Positions 39,935-49,892 of a stretch of 64,000 bases of DNA are shown piece after piece. The DNA lies in the NCBI RefSeq assembly GCF_004117855.1, contig NZ_QWBW01000020.1, positions 30,277 through 94,276 of the forward strand. The letters are read 5' to 3'. The notes under the pieces are model-generated. The model did not search any database, was not told the origin of the DNA, and saw only the letters and a program-made list of their open reading frames with translations. The translations under genes were made by a program, and so were the position numbers. The first letter of the stretch is position 1. Every line of letters begins with the position of its first letter. The stretch comes from Modicisalibacter coralii (GTDB lineage: Bacteria > Pseudomonadota > Gammaproteobacteria > Pseudomonadales > Halomonadaceae).

Positions 39935-41325
39935 CGGCCACCGCCGGCTCGCGCCTGCGCGCCTTGGCGTCGCGCCCCGCCGGCTGGTCGCTGGGCCAGC
40001 GACTGCTCGCCGCTGCGCTGGGCCTGGTGGTGGTGATCCTGCCACTGGCCGGGCTGGGCCTGGCCTATAATTTCCGCGAATCGGTCACCGCCTCGTTCGA
40101 CCAGCGACTCTCCTCGCTGTTGCAGGTGGTGCTGGCCGATCTCGACTACGACCCCGCCGAGCAGCGCCTGCAGGTCTCGCACTCGCTGGGCGACGCACGC
40201 TTCCAGCGGGTGTTCTCGGGCTGGTACTGGCAGATCACCGACCGGCAGGGCACCTCGCTGGTCTCGCGTTCGCTGTGGGATCAGCGGCTGCCGGTATCGA
40301 TGGCCGACGGCATCAGCGTGCGCAACATCAGCGGTCCGCGCGGCGAACCGTTGCGGGTGATCGAACGCGACGTCCACCTGCCCGGGCACCCGCAGCGGCT
40401 GCACGTCAGCGTCGCCGCCTCCCGCGAGGAACTCGACGCCGAGGTGGCGCGCTTCGAATGGCTGCTGGGACTGTCGCTGTTGACCCTCGGTGGGCTGCTG
40501 ATCGGCGGCCTGGCGTTGCAGATCCGCTGGGGGCTGGCGCCGCTGCGACGCCTGCACGCCGACCTGGAGCGGGTCGAGTCGGGGGCCGGGGAGCGGCTCG
40601 ACACGCGCCTGCCCGGCGAACTCAGCGAGCTCGCCGAGGCGATGAACGAGGTCCTCGAGCGTGACCGCGGCCTGATCGAACGCGGCCGCAGCGCCGCCGG
40701 CAACCTGGCCCACGCGCTCAAGACGCCGGTCAGCGTGCTCAAGACCGTCGCCGACCGGCTGCCCGAGGCCCAGCGTCGCCAGGTACGCGACGAGCTCGGA
40801 CGCATCGACGAGGCCGTGCGTCACCATCTCGCCCGGGCGTCGGCGGCTGGCGGCTCGACGCTCACCGGGCGGGTGCGGATCGGCGAGGCGATCGCCCCGG
40901 TGGTCGACGGTCTGGCACGGCTGGCGGGGCGTCGCGGCATCGCCCTCGAGCGCGAACTCGATCCCGAGCTGACCGTGCGCATGGACCCCCAGGACCTGCA
41001 GGAGCTGGTCGGCAACCTGCTCGACAACGCCATGCGCTGGGCCGAGCGGCGGGTACGGCTGAGGGTGCACGCCGAGGACGACGGCGTTTGCCTGCTGATC
41101 GAGGACGACGGGCCGGGAATGAGCGCCGCGCAGCGCGAGGCGGCACTCGCCCGCGGCGCCCGGCTCGATGAACATCGCTCCGGTTCGGGGCTGGGCCTGG
41201 CGATCGTCGAGGACCTGATGACCCTCTACGGCGGCTCGCTGAACCTCGAGACCGCCGCGCTCGGTGGGCTCGCGGCACGCGTGCGTCTGCCCGGCGCCAC
41301 GCCGGCCTCGCCCCGCCACCGCTGA
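39931..41325 (+). CDS. Sensor histidine kinase, PhoQ-like
   Basis: The 464-residue inner-membrane kinase has two transmembrane segments (about 30-50, LGLVVVILPLAGLGLAYNF, and about 170-195, LLGLSLLTLGGLLIGGLALQ) enclosing a periplasmic sensor of about 120 residues, then a HAMP, a dimerisation helix with the phospho-His in NLAHALKTPVSVLK, and an ATPase domain with NLLDNAMRWAER (N box), DDGPGM (G1) and GSGLGLAIV (G2). The LAHALKTPxSVLK box is close to PhoQ. The GTG start overlaps the regulator stop (GTGA). The signal is not predictable. Confidence 0.93.
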   Translation: MTATAGSRLRALASRPAGWSLGQRLLAAALGLVVVILPLAGLGLAYNFRESVTASFDQRLSSLLQVVLADLDYDPAEQRLQVSHSLGDARFQRVFSGWYWQITDRQGTSLVSRSLWDQRLPVSMADGISVRNISGPRGEPLRVIERDVHLPGHPQRLHVSVAASREELDAEVARFEWLLGLSLLTLGGLLIGGLALQIRWGLAPLRRLHADLERVESGAGERLDTRLPGELSELAEAMNEVLERDRGLIERGRSAAGNLAHALKTPVSVLKTVADRLPEAQRRQVRDELGRIDEAVRHHLARASAAGGSTLTGRVRIGEAIAPVVDGLARLAGRRGIALERELDPELTVRMDPQDLQELVGNLLDNAMRWAERRVRLRVHAEDDGVCLLIEDDGPGMSAAQREAALARGARLDEHRSGSGLGLAIVEDLMTLYGGSLNLETAALGGLAARVRLPGATPASPRHR

Positions 41326-41396
41326 CCCCGCGTATTGTGCCCGCTCTTGCCGACTGCGATGATCGGCCCCACGGCAAGTGACGAGAATACCCCGCC

Positions 41397-42359
41397 ATGG
41401 ACAAGTACGACCTCAAGCTCGATCAGGCGGCCCGCGCCGCCTGGCTCTCCTATGTGGGCGGACGTACCCAGGACGAGATCGCCGGTCAGCTCGGCGTGTC
41501 GCGCCCCGGGGTCCAGCGCCTGCTGGCCCTGGCGCGCCAGGAGGGACTGGTCAAGGTCCACATCGATCATCCGCTCGCCGGCTGCATGGCCATGGGGGAA
41601 GCCCTGGTGACGCGTTTCGGCCTGAGCTTCTGCGACGTGGTGCCCTCCGATCCGGCGCCGCACGACAACGGCTTGGCCTTTCTCGCCCTGGCCGGCGCCG
41701 AGCGGCTGTCGCGCTACATCGACCGCAGCGAGCCCTTGACGCTGTCGCTGGGGACCGGCCGCGTGGTGCGTGCCACGGTCGAGGCGTTGAGCCGCACGGA
41801 GCGCCCCCAGCATCGCTTCGTCTCGCTGGTGGGCAACGTCGCCCGCGACGGCTCGGCCAACCGCTACGACGGGGTCATGGTGCTCGCCGACAAGACCGGC
41901 GCCGAGCGCTTCCTGCTGCCGGCACCGGTGGTCGCCGCCTCGGTGGCCGAGAAGGACGCGCTGCTCGCCCAGCATCTGGTCCAGGCGGTCAGTGCCGTGG
42001 CCATGGAAGCCGAGGCGGGGTTCATCGGTATCGGCCGTATCGACCCCCAGGCGACGCTGTTTCAGGATCACTTCATCAGCGAGGCCGAGCTCCGGGAACT
42101 GCTCGATGCCGGAGCGGTGGGCGAACTGCTGGGCTGGCCGATGAACGCCGCCGGCGAACTCGTCGAATGCCCGCTCACCCGGCGAATCACCAGTCTGCCG
42201 TTGCGCCGCCTCGCCGGACAGACGCTGGTCGGTCTGGCCGGCGGGCGCGACAAGGGGCCGGCGATTCTCGCCGCCTTGCGTGGCGGCTGGCTCAAGGGGC
42301 TGGTGACCGACGAGGCGGCGGCGCGCTATATCGTCGAGCAGGCGGAGGCATCCTCTTAG
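41397..42359 (+). CDS. SorC/DeoR-type sugar-binding transcriptional regulator of the polyol operon
   Basis: The 320-residue protein has an N-terminal HTH (about 20-50: GGRTQDEIAGQLGVSRPGVQRL) and a C-terminal sugar-phosphate-binding domain of the SorC family (LGTGRVVRATVEAL, VSLVGNVARDGSANRYDG, IGIGRIDPQATLF, ending LVTDEAAARYIV). It is followed by the polyol ABC transporter genes with a palindromic operator in between, and should respond to a polyol or its product. Same-strand placement suggests that it controls the operon without being divergent. Confidence 0.93.
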   Translation: MDKYDLKLDQAARAAWLSYVGGRTQDEIAGQLGVSRPGVQRLLALARQEGLVKVHIDHPLAGCMAMGEALVTRFGLSFCDVVPSDPAPHDNGLAFLALAGAERLSRYIDRSEPLTLSLGTGRVVRATVEALSRTERPQHRFVSLVGNVARDGSANRYDGVMVLADKTGAERFLLPAPVVAASVAEKDALLAQHLVQAVSAVAMEAEAGFIGIGRIDPQATLFQDHFISEAELRELLDAGAVGELLGWPMNAAGELVECPLTRRITSLPLRRLAGQTLVGLAGGRDKGPAILAALRGGWLKGLVTDEAAARYIVEQAEASS

Positions 42360-42403
42360 GCCAAAGTCTAAGCGCCGCGGTTTGCTTTTTTTGGGGCCCT
42401 AAA

Positions 42404-42421
42404 TGATCATTTGAATGGTCA
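42404..42421. promoter_or_regulatory. Inverted-repeat operator upstream of the polyol operon
   Basis: TGATCATT-TG-AATGGTCA: 8-bp half-sites differing at one position, preceded by an A/T-rich stretch. It lies 52 bases before the substrate-binding protein ATG and is the best candidate site for the SorC-type regulator. Confidence 0.6.
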
Positions 42422-42472
42422 TTGAGTAGATTGATCAAAACAAACCCAACAATCTCCTCCAAGGAGCTCGAC

Positions 42473-43780
42473 ATGCGGTTACAGCACGCCATCCCGCTGG
42501 CCGGGGCCCTGGCTCTCGCCTCCGTCTCTGCCAGCGCCGAGACCCTCACCGTGGCGACGGTGAACAACAACGACATGATCATCATGCAGGGTCTGACCGA
42601 CGAATTCGAGAAGGCCCATCCCGACATCAAGCTCGACTGGGTGGTCCTCGAGGAGAACGTGCTGCGTCAGCGCCTGACCACCGATATCGCCACCAACGGC
42701 GGGCAGTTCGACGTGATGACCATCGGCACCTACGAGGTACCCATCTGGGCCAAGCAGGGCTGGCTGACCAAGCTCGACGATCTGCCCGAGGATTACGACG
42801 AGAACGATCTGCTCAAGCCGATCCGCGACGGCCTGAGCCACGATGGGTCGCTCTACGCGCTGCCGTTCTACGGCGAAAGCTCGATGATGTACTACCGCAA
42901 GGATCTGTTCGACAAGGCCGGCATCACCATGCCCGAGCAGCCGACCTGGAAGGAGGTCCGCGACTGGGCGAGCAAGGTCAACGATCCCGACAACGGCGTC
43001 TACGGCATCTGCCTGCGCGGCAAGCCCGGCTGGGGCGAGAACATGGCCTTCCTGTCGACCCTGGTGAACACCTACGGCGGACGCTGGTTCGACGAGGACT
43101 GGCATCCCGAGATCGACTCACCGGCCTGGCACCAGGCGATCGACTTCTACGTCGACCTGATGAACAAGTACGGTCCGCCGGGGGCGACCTCCAACGGCTT
43201 CAACGAGAACCAGGCGCTGTTCTCCAGCGGCAAGTGCGGCATGTGGGTCGACGCCACCTCCGCCGCCGGGCGCATCTACAATCCCGACGAGTCCCAGGTC
43301 GCCGACGAGCTGGGCTTCGCCCCGGCGCCGGTCGCCGAGACGCCCAAGGGCTCGCACTGGCTGTGGTCCTGGGCACTGGCGATTCCCCAGTCGTCCAACG
43401 CCAAGGATGCCGCGCAGACCTTCATCACCTGGGCGACCTCCAAGGACTACGTGAAACTGGTCGGCGAGAAGAAAGGCTGGACCAGCGTTCCCCCGGGTAC
43501 CCGCGAGTCCACCTATCAGAACGCCAACTACCAGGAAGCCGCGCCGTTCGCCGACTTCGTGCTCAAGGCGATCCAGACCGCCGACCCCACCGACCCGAGC
43601 GCCAAGCCGGTGCCCTATACCGGGGTGCAGTACGCCGACATCCCCGAATTCCAGGCCATCGGTACCCAGGTGGGGCAGATGATCGCCGCCGCCCTGGCCG
43701 GGCAGCGCAGCGTCGATGACGCCCTGAGCGCCGCCCAGCGTGCCGCCGACCGCACCATGCGCCAGGCCGGTTACTACTGA
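42473..43780 (+). CDS. smoE: Sorbitol/mannitol ABC transporter, substrate-binding protein
   Basis: The 435-residue precursor has a signal peptide (MRLQHAIPLAGALALASVSASA) and is a class I solute-binding protein of the SmoE/MtlE type: TLTVATVNNNDMIIMQGLTDEFEKAHPDIKLDWV, GQFDVMTIGTYEVPIW, LPFYGESSMMYYRKDL and WTSVPPGTRESTYQN. It captures polyols in the periplasm and delivers them to the two permeases encoded next. The ATG at 42473 has AAGGAGCTCGAC upstream. A GC-rich hairpin follows in the 93-base gap. Confidence 0.94.
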   Translation: MRLQHAIPLAGALALASVSASAETLTVATVNNNDMIIMQGLTDEFEKAHPDIKLDWVVLEENVLRQRLTTDIATNGGQFDVMTIGTYEVPIWAKQGWLTKLDDLPEDYDENDLLKPIRDGLSHDGSLYALPFYGESSMMYYRKDLFDKAGITMPEQPTWKEVRDWASKVNDPDNGVYGICLRGKPGWGENMAFLSTLVNTYGGRWFDEDWHPEIDSPAWHQAIDFYVDLMNKYGPPGATSNGFNENQALFSSGKCGMWVDATSAAGRIYNPDESQVADELGFAPAPVAETPKGSHWLWSWALAIPQSSNAKDAAQTFITWATSKDYVKLVGEKKGWTSVPPGTRESTYQNANYQEAAPFADFVLKAIQTADPTDPSAKPVPYTGVQYADIPEFQAIGTQVGQMIAAALAGQRSVDDALSAAQRAADRTMRQAGYY

Positions 43781-43814
43781 TCAGGCAATCGCACGGCCAG
43801 CGTGCCGTGCTCTT

Positions 43815-43836
43815 GGCCGGGGCCCCGACCCCGGCC
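43815..43836 (+). terminator. Intercistronic hairpin after the binding-protein gene
   Basis: GGCCGGGG-CCCCGA-CCCCGGCC, a perfect 8-bp stem followed by GCTTTCC. Such hairpins in ABC operons stabilise or partially terminate upstream mRNA, giving excess of binding protein. It lies 38 bases before the next ATG. Confidence 0.6.
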
Positions 43837-43873
43837 GCTTTCCCCAGTCACGACTTTCCAGGTGGGCTCAGCC

Positions 43874-44761
43874 ATGCGCGATAGAGCTTCCGGCCGCACC
43901 GTCGGAGGGATGCGTACGTTCTTCCTCCAGGCGCCCGCGGTTTCCATGCTGCTGCTGTGGATGCTGGTGCCGTTGGGCATGACCCTGTGGTTCTCCTTCC
44001 AGCGTTACAACCTGCTCAATCCGATGATCTCCGGCTTCGCCGGGGTCGACAACTACACCTACCTGCTCACCGATCCGGCCCTGTGGACGGCGATGGGCAA
44101 TACCCTGCTGCTGGTCGGCTGGGTGCTGGCGATCACCGTGGTCGGCGGCACGCTGCTGGCGGTGCTCTTCCAGCAGGAGTTCTTCGGCCGCGGCATCGCC
44201 CGGCTGCTGGTGATCGCGCCGTTCTTCGTCATGCCCACGGTCAGTGCGCTGATCTGGAAGAACATGATGATGCACCCGGTCAACGGGGTGCTGGCGTGGC
44301 TGTTCAATCTGTTCGGTTTCCAGGCGGTGGACTGGTTCTCGTCGCTGCCGCTGACCTCGATCGTGATCATCGTCTCGTGGGAGTGGCTGCCCTTCGCGCT
44401 GCTGATCCTGCTCACCGCCATCCAGTCCCTCGACGATGACCAGGTCGAGGCGGCGCGCATGGATGGCGCGGGGCCCATCGCGATCTTCTGGTTCATCACC
44501 CTGCCGCACCTGAAACGGGCGATCAGCGTGGTGATCATGATCGAGATGATCTTCCTGCTGACGATCTTCGCCGAGATCTTCGTCACCACCTCGGGCGGCC
44601 CGGGGCTGGCCTCGACCAACCTGGCCTACCTGATCTACATCCGTGCGCTGCTCGACTTCGATGTCGGTGGGGCGTCCGCCGGCGGGGTGATCGCCATCGT
44701 CCTGGCCAACATCGTGGCGATCTTCCTGGTCCGCACCGTGGCCAAGAATCTCGAGACCTGA
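43874..44761 (+). CDS. smoF: Polyol ABC transporter permease SmoF-type
   Basis: The 295-residue inner-membrane protein has about six transmembrane segments and the binding-protein-dependent permease EAA motif, EAARMDGAGPIAIFWFITLPHL at about 222-243. The N-terminus is LQAPAVSMLLLWMLVPLGMTLWFS and the first periplasmic loop carries NTLLLVGWVLAITVVGG. The start at 43874 is one of two in-frame ATGs; the second (43910) has GGAGG only one base away, too close to serve. It forms a heterodimer with the following permease. Confidence 0.92.
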   Translation: MRDRASGRTVGGMRTFFLQAPAVSMLLLWMLVPLGMTLWFSFQRYNLLNPMISGFAGVDNYTYLLTDPALWTAMGNTLLLVGWVLAITVVGGTLLAVLFQQEFFGRGIARLLVIAPFFVMPTVSALIWKNMMMHPVNGVLAWLFNLFGFQAVDWFSSLPLTSIVIIVSWEWLPFALLILLTAIQSLDDDQVEAARMDGAGPIAIFWFITLPHLKRAISVVIMIEMIFLLTIFAEIFVTTSGGPGLASTNLAYLIYIRALLDFDVGGASAGGVIAIVLANIVAIFLVRTVAKNLET

Positions 44762-44769
44762 GGTGGACC

Positions 44770-45591
44770 ATGAATCAGACGCTCTCCAAGAAACTCATCC
44801 TCACGCTGCTGGCCTGGTTCATCGCCTTGGTGGTGTTCTTCCCGATCTTCTGGATGATCCTCACCGGCTTCAAGACCGAGGGCGAGGCGGTGGCCACGCC
44901 GCCCAGCCTGTTCTTCGATCCGACGCTGGTCGGCTATCACGAGGTCATGGCGCGGGCCGACTACGTCAAGTTCGCCATCAACAGCGTGATCGTGTCGGTC
45001 GGCTCGACGCTGCTGGCGCTGCTGGTGGCGGTGCCGGCGGCCTACTCGATGGCGTTTCTGCCCACGCCGCGCACCCGCGGCACGCTGCTGTGGATGCTCT
45101 CCACCAAGATGCTGCCGCCGGTGGGCGTGCTGATGCCGATCTATCTGATCTTCCGCGATCTGGGGCTGCTCGACAGCCTGACCGGGCTGACCATCGTCTA
45201 CATGCTGATGAACCTGCCGATCGTGGTGTGGATGCTCTACACCTTCTTCAAGGACGTGCCCAAGGACATCCTCGAGGCGGGCCGCATGGACGGCGCCGGC
45301 ACCCTGCAGGAGGTGCTCTACCTGCTGGTGCCGCTGACCCTGCCGGGGATCGCCTCCACCGGGTTGCTGTCGGTGATCCTGAGCTGGAACGAGGCGTTCT
45401 GGAGTCTCAACCTCACCACCTCCGACGCGGCCCCGCTGACCGCCTTCATCGCCTCGTTCTCGAGCCCCGAAGGGCTGTTCTGGGCCAAGCTCTCCGCCGC
45501 CTCGACGATGGCCATCGCGCCGATCCTGATCCTCGGTTGGATGACCCAGAAACAGATGGTTCGCGGCCTGACCTTCGGCGCCGTCAAATAA
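44770..45591 (+). CDS. smoG: Polyol ABC transporter permease SmoG-type
   Basis: The 273-residue partner permease has six predicted TM segments and the EAA loop EAGRMDGAGTLQEVLYLLVPLTLPG. The segment LWMLSTKMLPPVGVLMPIYLIF is typical of carbohydrate permeases of the MalG type. AGGTGG is just before the ATG, eight bases after the smoF stop. With SmoF and SmoK it forms the importer. Confidence 0.94.
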   Translation: MNQTLSKKLILTLLAWFIALVVFFPIFWMILTGFKTEGEAVATPPSLFFDPTLVGYHEVMARADYVKFAINSVIVSVGSTLLALLVAVPAAYSMAFLPTPRTRGTLLWMLSTKMLPPVGVLMPIYLIFRDLGLLDSLTGLTIVYMLMNLPIVVWMLYTFFKDVPKDILEAGRMDGAGTLQEVLYLLVPLTLPGIASTGLLSVILSWNEAFWSLNLTTSDAAPLTAFIASFSSPEGLFWAKLSAASTMAIAPILILGWMTQKQMVRGLTFGAVK

Positions 45592-45601
45592 GGAATTCAC
45601 C

Positions 45602-46747
<1,146 letters not shown>

Positions 46748-46757
46748 GGAGGCGCGC

Positions 46758-47432
46758 GTGGCTCTGCTGATCTTCGATTGCGACGGCGTACTGGTCGACA
46801 GCGAGGCGATCGCCGAGGGGGTGCTGCTCGAACGGCTTGCCGCCTGGTTGCCCGATCTCTCCGCCGAGGGCGAGGTACGCCACGCGCTGGGCATGACCAC
46901 CGCGGCGATTCTCGATCACCTGCAGGGACTCAGTGCCCACCGCCTGCCCGATGATGCCCTGGCGCGCATCGATGCGGCGATCGAGGCCCGCCTGGCCGAG
47001 GAGCTCGAGGCCATGGCCGGGGTTGCCGAGGCGATCGATGGCCTCGACCTGCCGCTGGCGATCGTTTCCAACAGTAGCCGGCGGCGAGTGCTGGCCTCGC
47101 TCGCCAATACCGGGCTCGATGCCCGGTTGAATCAGGCGCCGCTGTTCACCGCCGAACAGGTGGCGAAGCCCAAGCCGGCGCCGGATGTCTACCTGCTGGC
47201 GGCGCGCAGCCTCGACGTCGCGCCCGACGACTGCCTGGTGGTGGAGGACAGCGTCTCCGGCACGCGCGCCGCCTGCGCCGCGGGCATGACGGTGATCGGC
47301 TTCACCGGGGCCAGCCATATCGAGGACGGCCACGCCACGCGGCTGCGCGAGGCCGGCGCCTGGGTCGTGCTCGAGCACATGACGCAACTCGGCGACTGCG
47401 TCGCGCGCTGGCGGCAACGCCGCGGCGCGTGA
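46758..47432 (+). CDS. HAD-superfamily sugar phosphatase-like protein
   Basis: The 224-residue protein of the beta-phosphoglucomutase-like HAD subfamily has motif I FDCDGVLVDSE at residues 6-16, motif II IVSNSSRRR, Lys in VAKPKPAPDVYLLAA and motif III VEDSVSGTRAACAAGM. The start is the GTG at 46758 with GAGGAG upstream. Its position between the transporter and polyol dehydrogenases suggests dephosphorylation of a sugar phosphate by-product, but the substrate is not known. Confidence 0.88.
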   Translation: MALLIFDCDGVLVDSEAIAEGVLLERLAAWLPDLSAEGEVRHALGMTTAAILDHLQGLSAHRLPDDALARIDAAIEARLAEELEAMAGVAEAIDGLDLPLAIVSNSSRRRVLASLANTGLDARLNQAPLFTAEQVAKPKPAPDVYLLAARSLDVAPDDCLVVEDSVSGTRAACAAGMTVIGFTGASHIEDGHATRLREAGAWVVLEHMTQLGDCVARWRQRRGA

Positions 47433-47459
47433 CGACGCCACCATCGACAAGGAACTCCC

Positions 47460-48248
47460 ATGAAACTCGACAAGCGTACGGCAGTGGTGACGGGCGGGGC
47501 GCGAGGCATCGGTCTGGCCATCGCCACCCGGTATCTGGAAGAGGGCGCGCGGGTGGCGATCGCCGACATCGACCTGGCCGCCGCCGAGCGGGCGGCGGCC
47601 GATCTGCGCGCCGCCCGCGGCGGCGAGGCGGCGGTGATGGCGGTGGCGCTCGACGTCTGCGACGGCGCCTCGCGTGCCGCGATGATCGACGCCGTCGAAG
47701 CGACGCTGGGGCCCATCGACATCCTGGTCAACAATGCCGCGGTGTTCGGCATGGCACCGGTGCTGGAGGTCAGCGAGGCCAGCTACGACAAGCAGTTCGG
47801 GGTCAACGTCAAGGGCACCTTCTTCACCCTGCAGGCCGTGGCGGCGCGCATGGTCGAGCGCGGCGAGGGCGGCAAGATCATCAACATGGCCTCCCAGGCC
47901 GGCCGGCGCGGCGAGGCGCTGGTGAGCATGTACTGCGCCTCCAAGGCGGCGGTGATCAGCCTCACCCAGTCCTGTGGGCTCGACCTGATCAAGTATCGCA
48001 TCAACGTCAACGGTATCGCCCCCGGGGTGGTCGACACGCCGATGTGGGAGGAGGTCGACGCGCTGTTCGCCCGCTACGAGGGCCGCCCGCTGGGCGAGAA
48101 GAAGCGTCTGGTCGGCGAGGCGGTGCCCTACGGCCGCATGGGGCGCCCGGAGGATCACGTGGGGGCCGCGGTGTTCCTGGCCAGCGCCGACAGCGACTAC
48201 GTGGTGGCGCAGACCCTCAATGTCGACGGTGGCAACTGGATGAGCTGA
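47460..48248 (+). CDS. smoS: Short-chain polyol dehydrogenase (sorbitol dehydrogenase, SmoS-like)
   Basis: The 262-residue SDR has the NAD-binding VTGGARGIGLAIATRY (10-25), NNAAVFG, catalytic Ser in IINMASQAG and the Y-x-x-x-K in MYCASKAAVISL. The order binding protein, two permeases, ATPase, SDR resembles the smo operon of Rhodobacter, where SmoS oxidises D-glucitol to fructose (and L-iditol, galactitol). That assignment is by synteny and sequence family. AAGGAACTCCC precedes the ATG. Confidence 0.88.
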   Translation: MKLDKRTAVVTGGARGIGLAIATRYLEEGARVAIADIDLAAAERAAADLRAARGGEAAVMAVALDVCDGASRAAMIDAVEATLGPIDILVNNAAVFGMAPVLEVSEASYDKQFGVNVKGTFFTLQAVAARMVERGEGGKIINMASQAGRRGEALVSMYCASKAAVISLTQSCGLDLIKYRINVNGIAPGVVDTPMWEEVDALFARYEGRPLGEKKRLVGEAVPYGRMGRPEDHVGAAVFLASADSDYVVAQTLNVDGGNWMS

Positions 48249-48249
48249 C

Positions 48250-48437
48250 ATGCCCGACACCACGTCCACTTACGACATCGCCGCCGGCGAGCGGCTCGCC
48301 GAATTCGTCGCCGAGCCGCCGGCGAGCGGCTCGCCGAATTCGTCGCCGAGCCGCGGGCGCCGGCCCACGATCGCCTCGACGCGGCGCTGCGCGATGACGC
48401 GCGGGCCTGCCGTCCCGACACCCACCCCCGGGGATGA
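48250..48437 (+). pseudogene. Small operon gene broken by a 35-bp tandem duplication
   Basis: An ATG lies one base after the smoS stop. Bases 48283-48317 are repeated exactly at 48318-48352. Because 35 is not a multiple of three, the frame shifts and then runs into the next gene. With one copy removed, the frame reads MPDTTSTYDIAAGERLAEFV and continues to exactly 50 codons ending at TGA 48435-48437, four bases before the next gene's ATG. That fit strongly suggests a former small gene. I do not recognise the 50-residue product. Confidence 0.65.
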
Positions 48438-48441
48438 CGTC

Positions 48442-49191
48442 ATGAGCCAGGTGCAATTCGACTTTCACGACAGCGTGGTGATGATCACCGGCGCCGCCAA
48501 CGGCATCGGTCGCGAACTCGCCGAGCGCTTCGCCGCCGCCGGGGCGAAGCTGGTGCTCGTCGACAAGAGCGACACCGTCGATACCTTGGCCGCGGGGCTG
48601 GGCGGCGAGACACTGACGACGGTGCTCGACATCACCGACGAGGCCGGCGTCGAGGCGCTGGTCGAACGCGGCGTCGCGCGCTTCGGGCGTATCGACGTGC
48701 TGGTCAACAACGCCGGCATCGGCCCGCTGGCGCCGGCCGAAGCGATGGACACCGCGCTGTGGGACGCCACCCAGGCGGTCAACCTGCGCGGCGTGTTCTT
48801 CGGCTGCCGCGCGGTGGGGCGGCGGATGCTGGCGGCGGGCTACGGGCGCATCGTCAATCTTGCCTCCCAGGCCGCCAGCGTGGGGCTCGAGGGGCACCTG
48901 GCCTACTGCACCAGCAAGTCCGGGGTGCTGGGCCTGACCCGTACCCTGGCACTGGAATGGGGACCGCGCGGGGTCACCGTCAATGCCGTCTCGCCGACCG
49001 TGGTCGACACCGAGCTGGGGCGCTACGGCTGGGCCGGCGAGAAGGGCGAACGCATGAAGGCCCTGATCCCCACCCGGCGCTTCGCCACGCCGGCCGAGAT
49101 CGCTCACGGGGTGATGTTCCTGGCCTCGCGGGAGGCGGCGATGATCAATGGCGCCGATTTGCGGATCGACGGCGGCTACACGGCCTGTTGA
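48442..49191 (+). CDS. Short-chain dehydrogenase, D-threitol/D-arabitol dehydrogenase-like
   Basis: The 249-residue SDR has ITGAANGIGRELAERF, NNAGIGP, catalytic Ser in VNLASQAASVG and AYCTSKSGVLGL. The C-terminal signature SPTVVDTELGRYGWAGEKGE and MINGADLRIDGGYT resemble D-threitol or D-arabitol dehydrogenases (GolD/DthD type). A pentitol-to-ketose role would fit with the xylulokinase downstream, but substrate is inferred. The start is the ATG at 48442. Longer reading from 48250 comes from the broken small gene above. Confidence 0.86.
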   Translation: MSQVQFDFHDSVVMITGAANGIGRELAERFAAAGAKLVLVDKSDTVDTLAAGLGGETLTTVLDITDEAGVEALVERGVARFGRIDVLVNNAGIGPLAPAEAMDTALWDATQAVNLRGVFFGCRAVGRRMLAAGYGRIVNLASQAASVGLEGHLAYCTSKSGVLGLTRTLALEWGPRGVTVNAVSPTVVDTELGRYGWAGEKGERMKALIPTRRFATPAEIAHGVMFLASREAAMINGADLRIDGGYTAC

Positions 49192-49208
49192 CGGTGAGGT
49201 GACACCCG

Positions 49209-49892
49209 ATGCGAACGACGACGCCCGATGCGCTCGATGACCTGCCCATGACGCCGACGCTGGTGGCCATGGCCGAACAGGTGCTGGGGGCGCTGACGCC
49301 CGGCCGGCGGACCCTGGTGGCCATCGCCGGGCCGCCGGCGGCCGGCAAGTCGACCCTCTCCGAGCGGCTCTGCGAGCGCATCGACGCCCTGAACCCGGGT
49401 ATCGTCGCGCTGGTGCCGATGGACGGCTACCACTTCGACAACGCGGTGCTGATCCCCCAGGGCCGGCTCGACATCAAGGGCGCCCCGGAGACCTTCGACG
49501 TCGCCGGGCTGACCCGCGACCTGGAGCGGCTTCGGCGCGACGATGGCCCGGTGGCGGTGCCGGTGTTCGACCGTCCGCTCGATCTGGCCCGGGCCGGGGC
49601 CCGGCTGATCGCCCCCGAGCATCGCCTGGTGCTCGTCGAGGGCAATTATCTGCTGCTCGACGAATCGCCCTGGCGTGAACTGCGCTCCTTCTTCGACCGC
49701 ACGCTGTTCATCGACGTCCCCGACGCGGTGCTGGTCGACCGGCTGATCCGCCGCTGGCGCGGCATGGGCCAGGATGCCGACGGCGCGCTGATCCGCACCC
49801 ACGACAAGGACATGCTCAACGCCCGGCTGGTCAAGGACCGGTCGGCGGCGCCCGACTGGCGCTGGAGATTTCAGGAAGCGCTGAACAAATAG
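49209..49892 (+). CDS. P-loop kinase of the CoaA/uridine kinase group (FrcK-like), 3' end altered
   Basis: The 227-residue protein has Walker A GPPAAGKST, the MDGYHFDN motif and RLVLVEGNYLLLDE, the pattern of the pantothenate/uridine kinase-like family that includes FrcK of the Sinorhizobium fructose operon. In a polyol operon that yields fructose, a fructose or ketose kinase role is plausible, not shown. The last seven codons and the stop (FQEALNK) lie inside the terminal inverted repeat of a MITE-like element starting at 49873, so the native C-terminus has been replaced. Another ATG at 49248 is possible. Confidence 0.8.
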   Translation: MRTTTPDALDDLPMTPTLVAMAEQVLGALTPGRRTLVAIAGPPAAGKSTLSERLCERIDALNPGIVALVPMDGYHFDNAVLIPQGRLDIKGAPETFDVAGLTRDLERLRRDDGPVAVPVFDRPLDLARAGARLIAPEHRLVLVEGNYLLLDESPWRELRSFFDRTLFIDVPDAVLVDRLIRRWRGMGQDADGALIRTHDKDMLNARLVKDRSAAPDWRWRFQEALNK

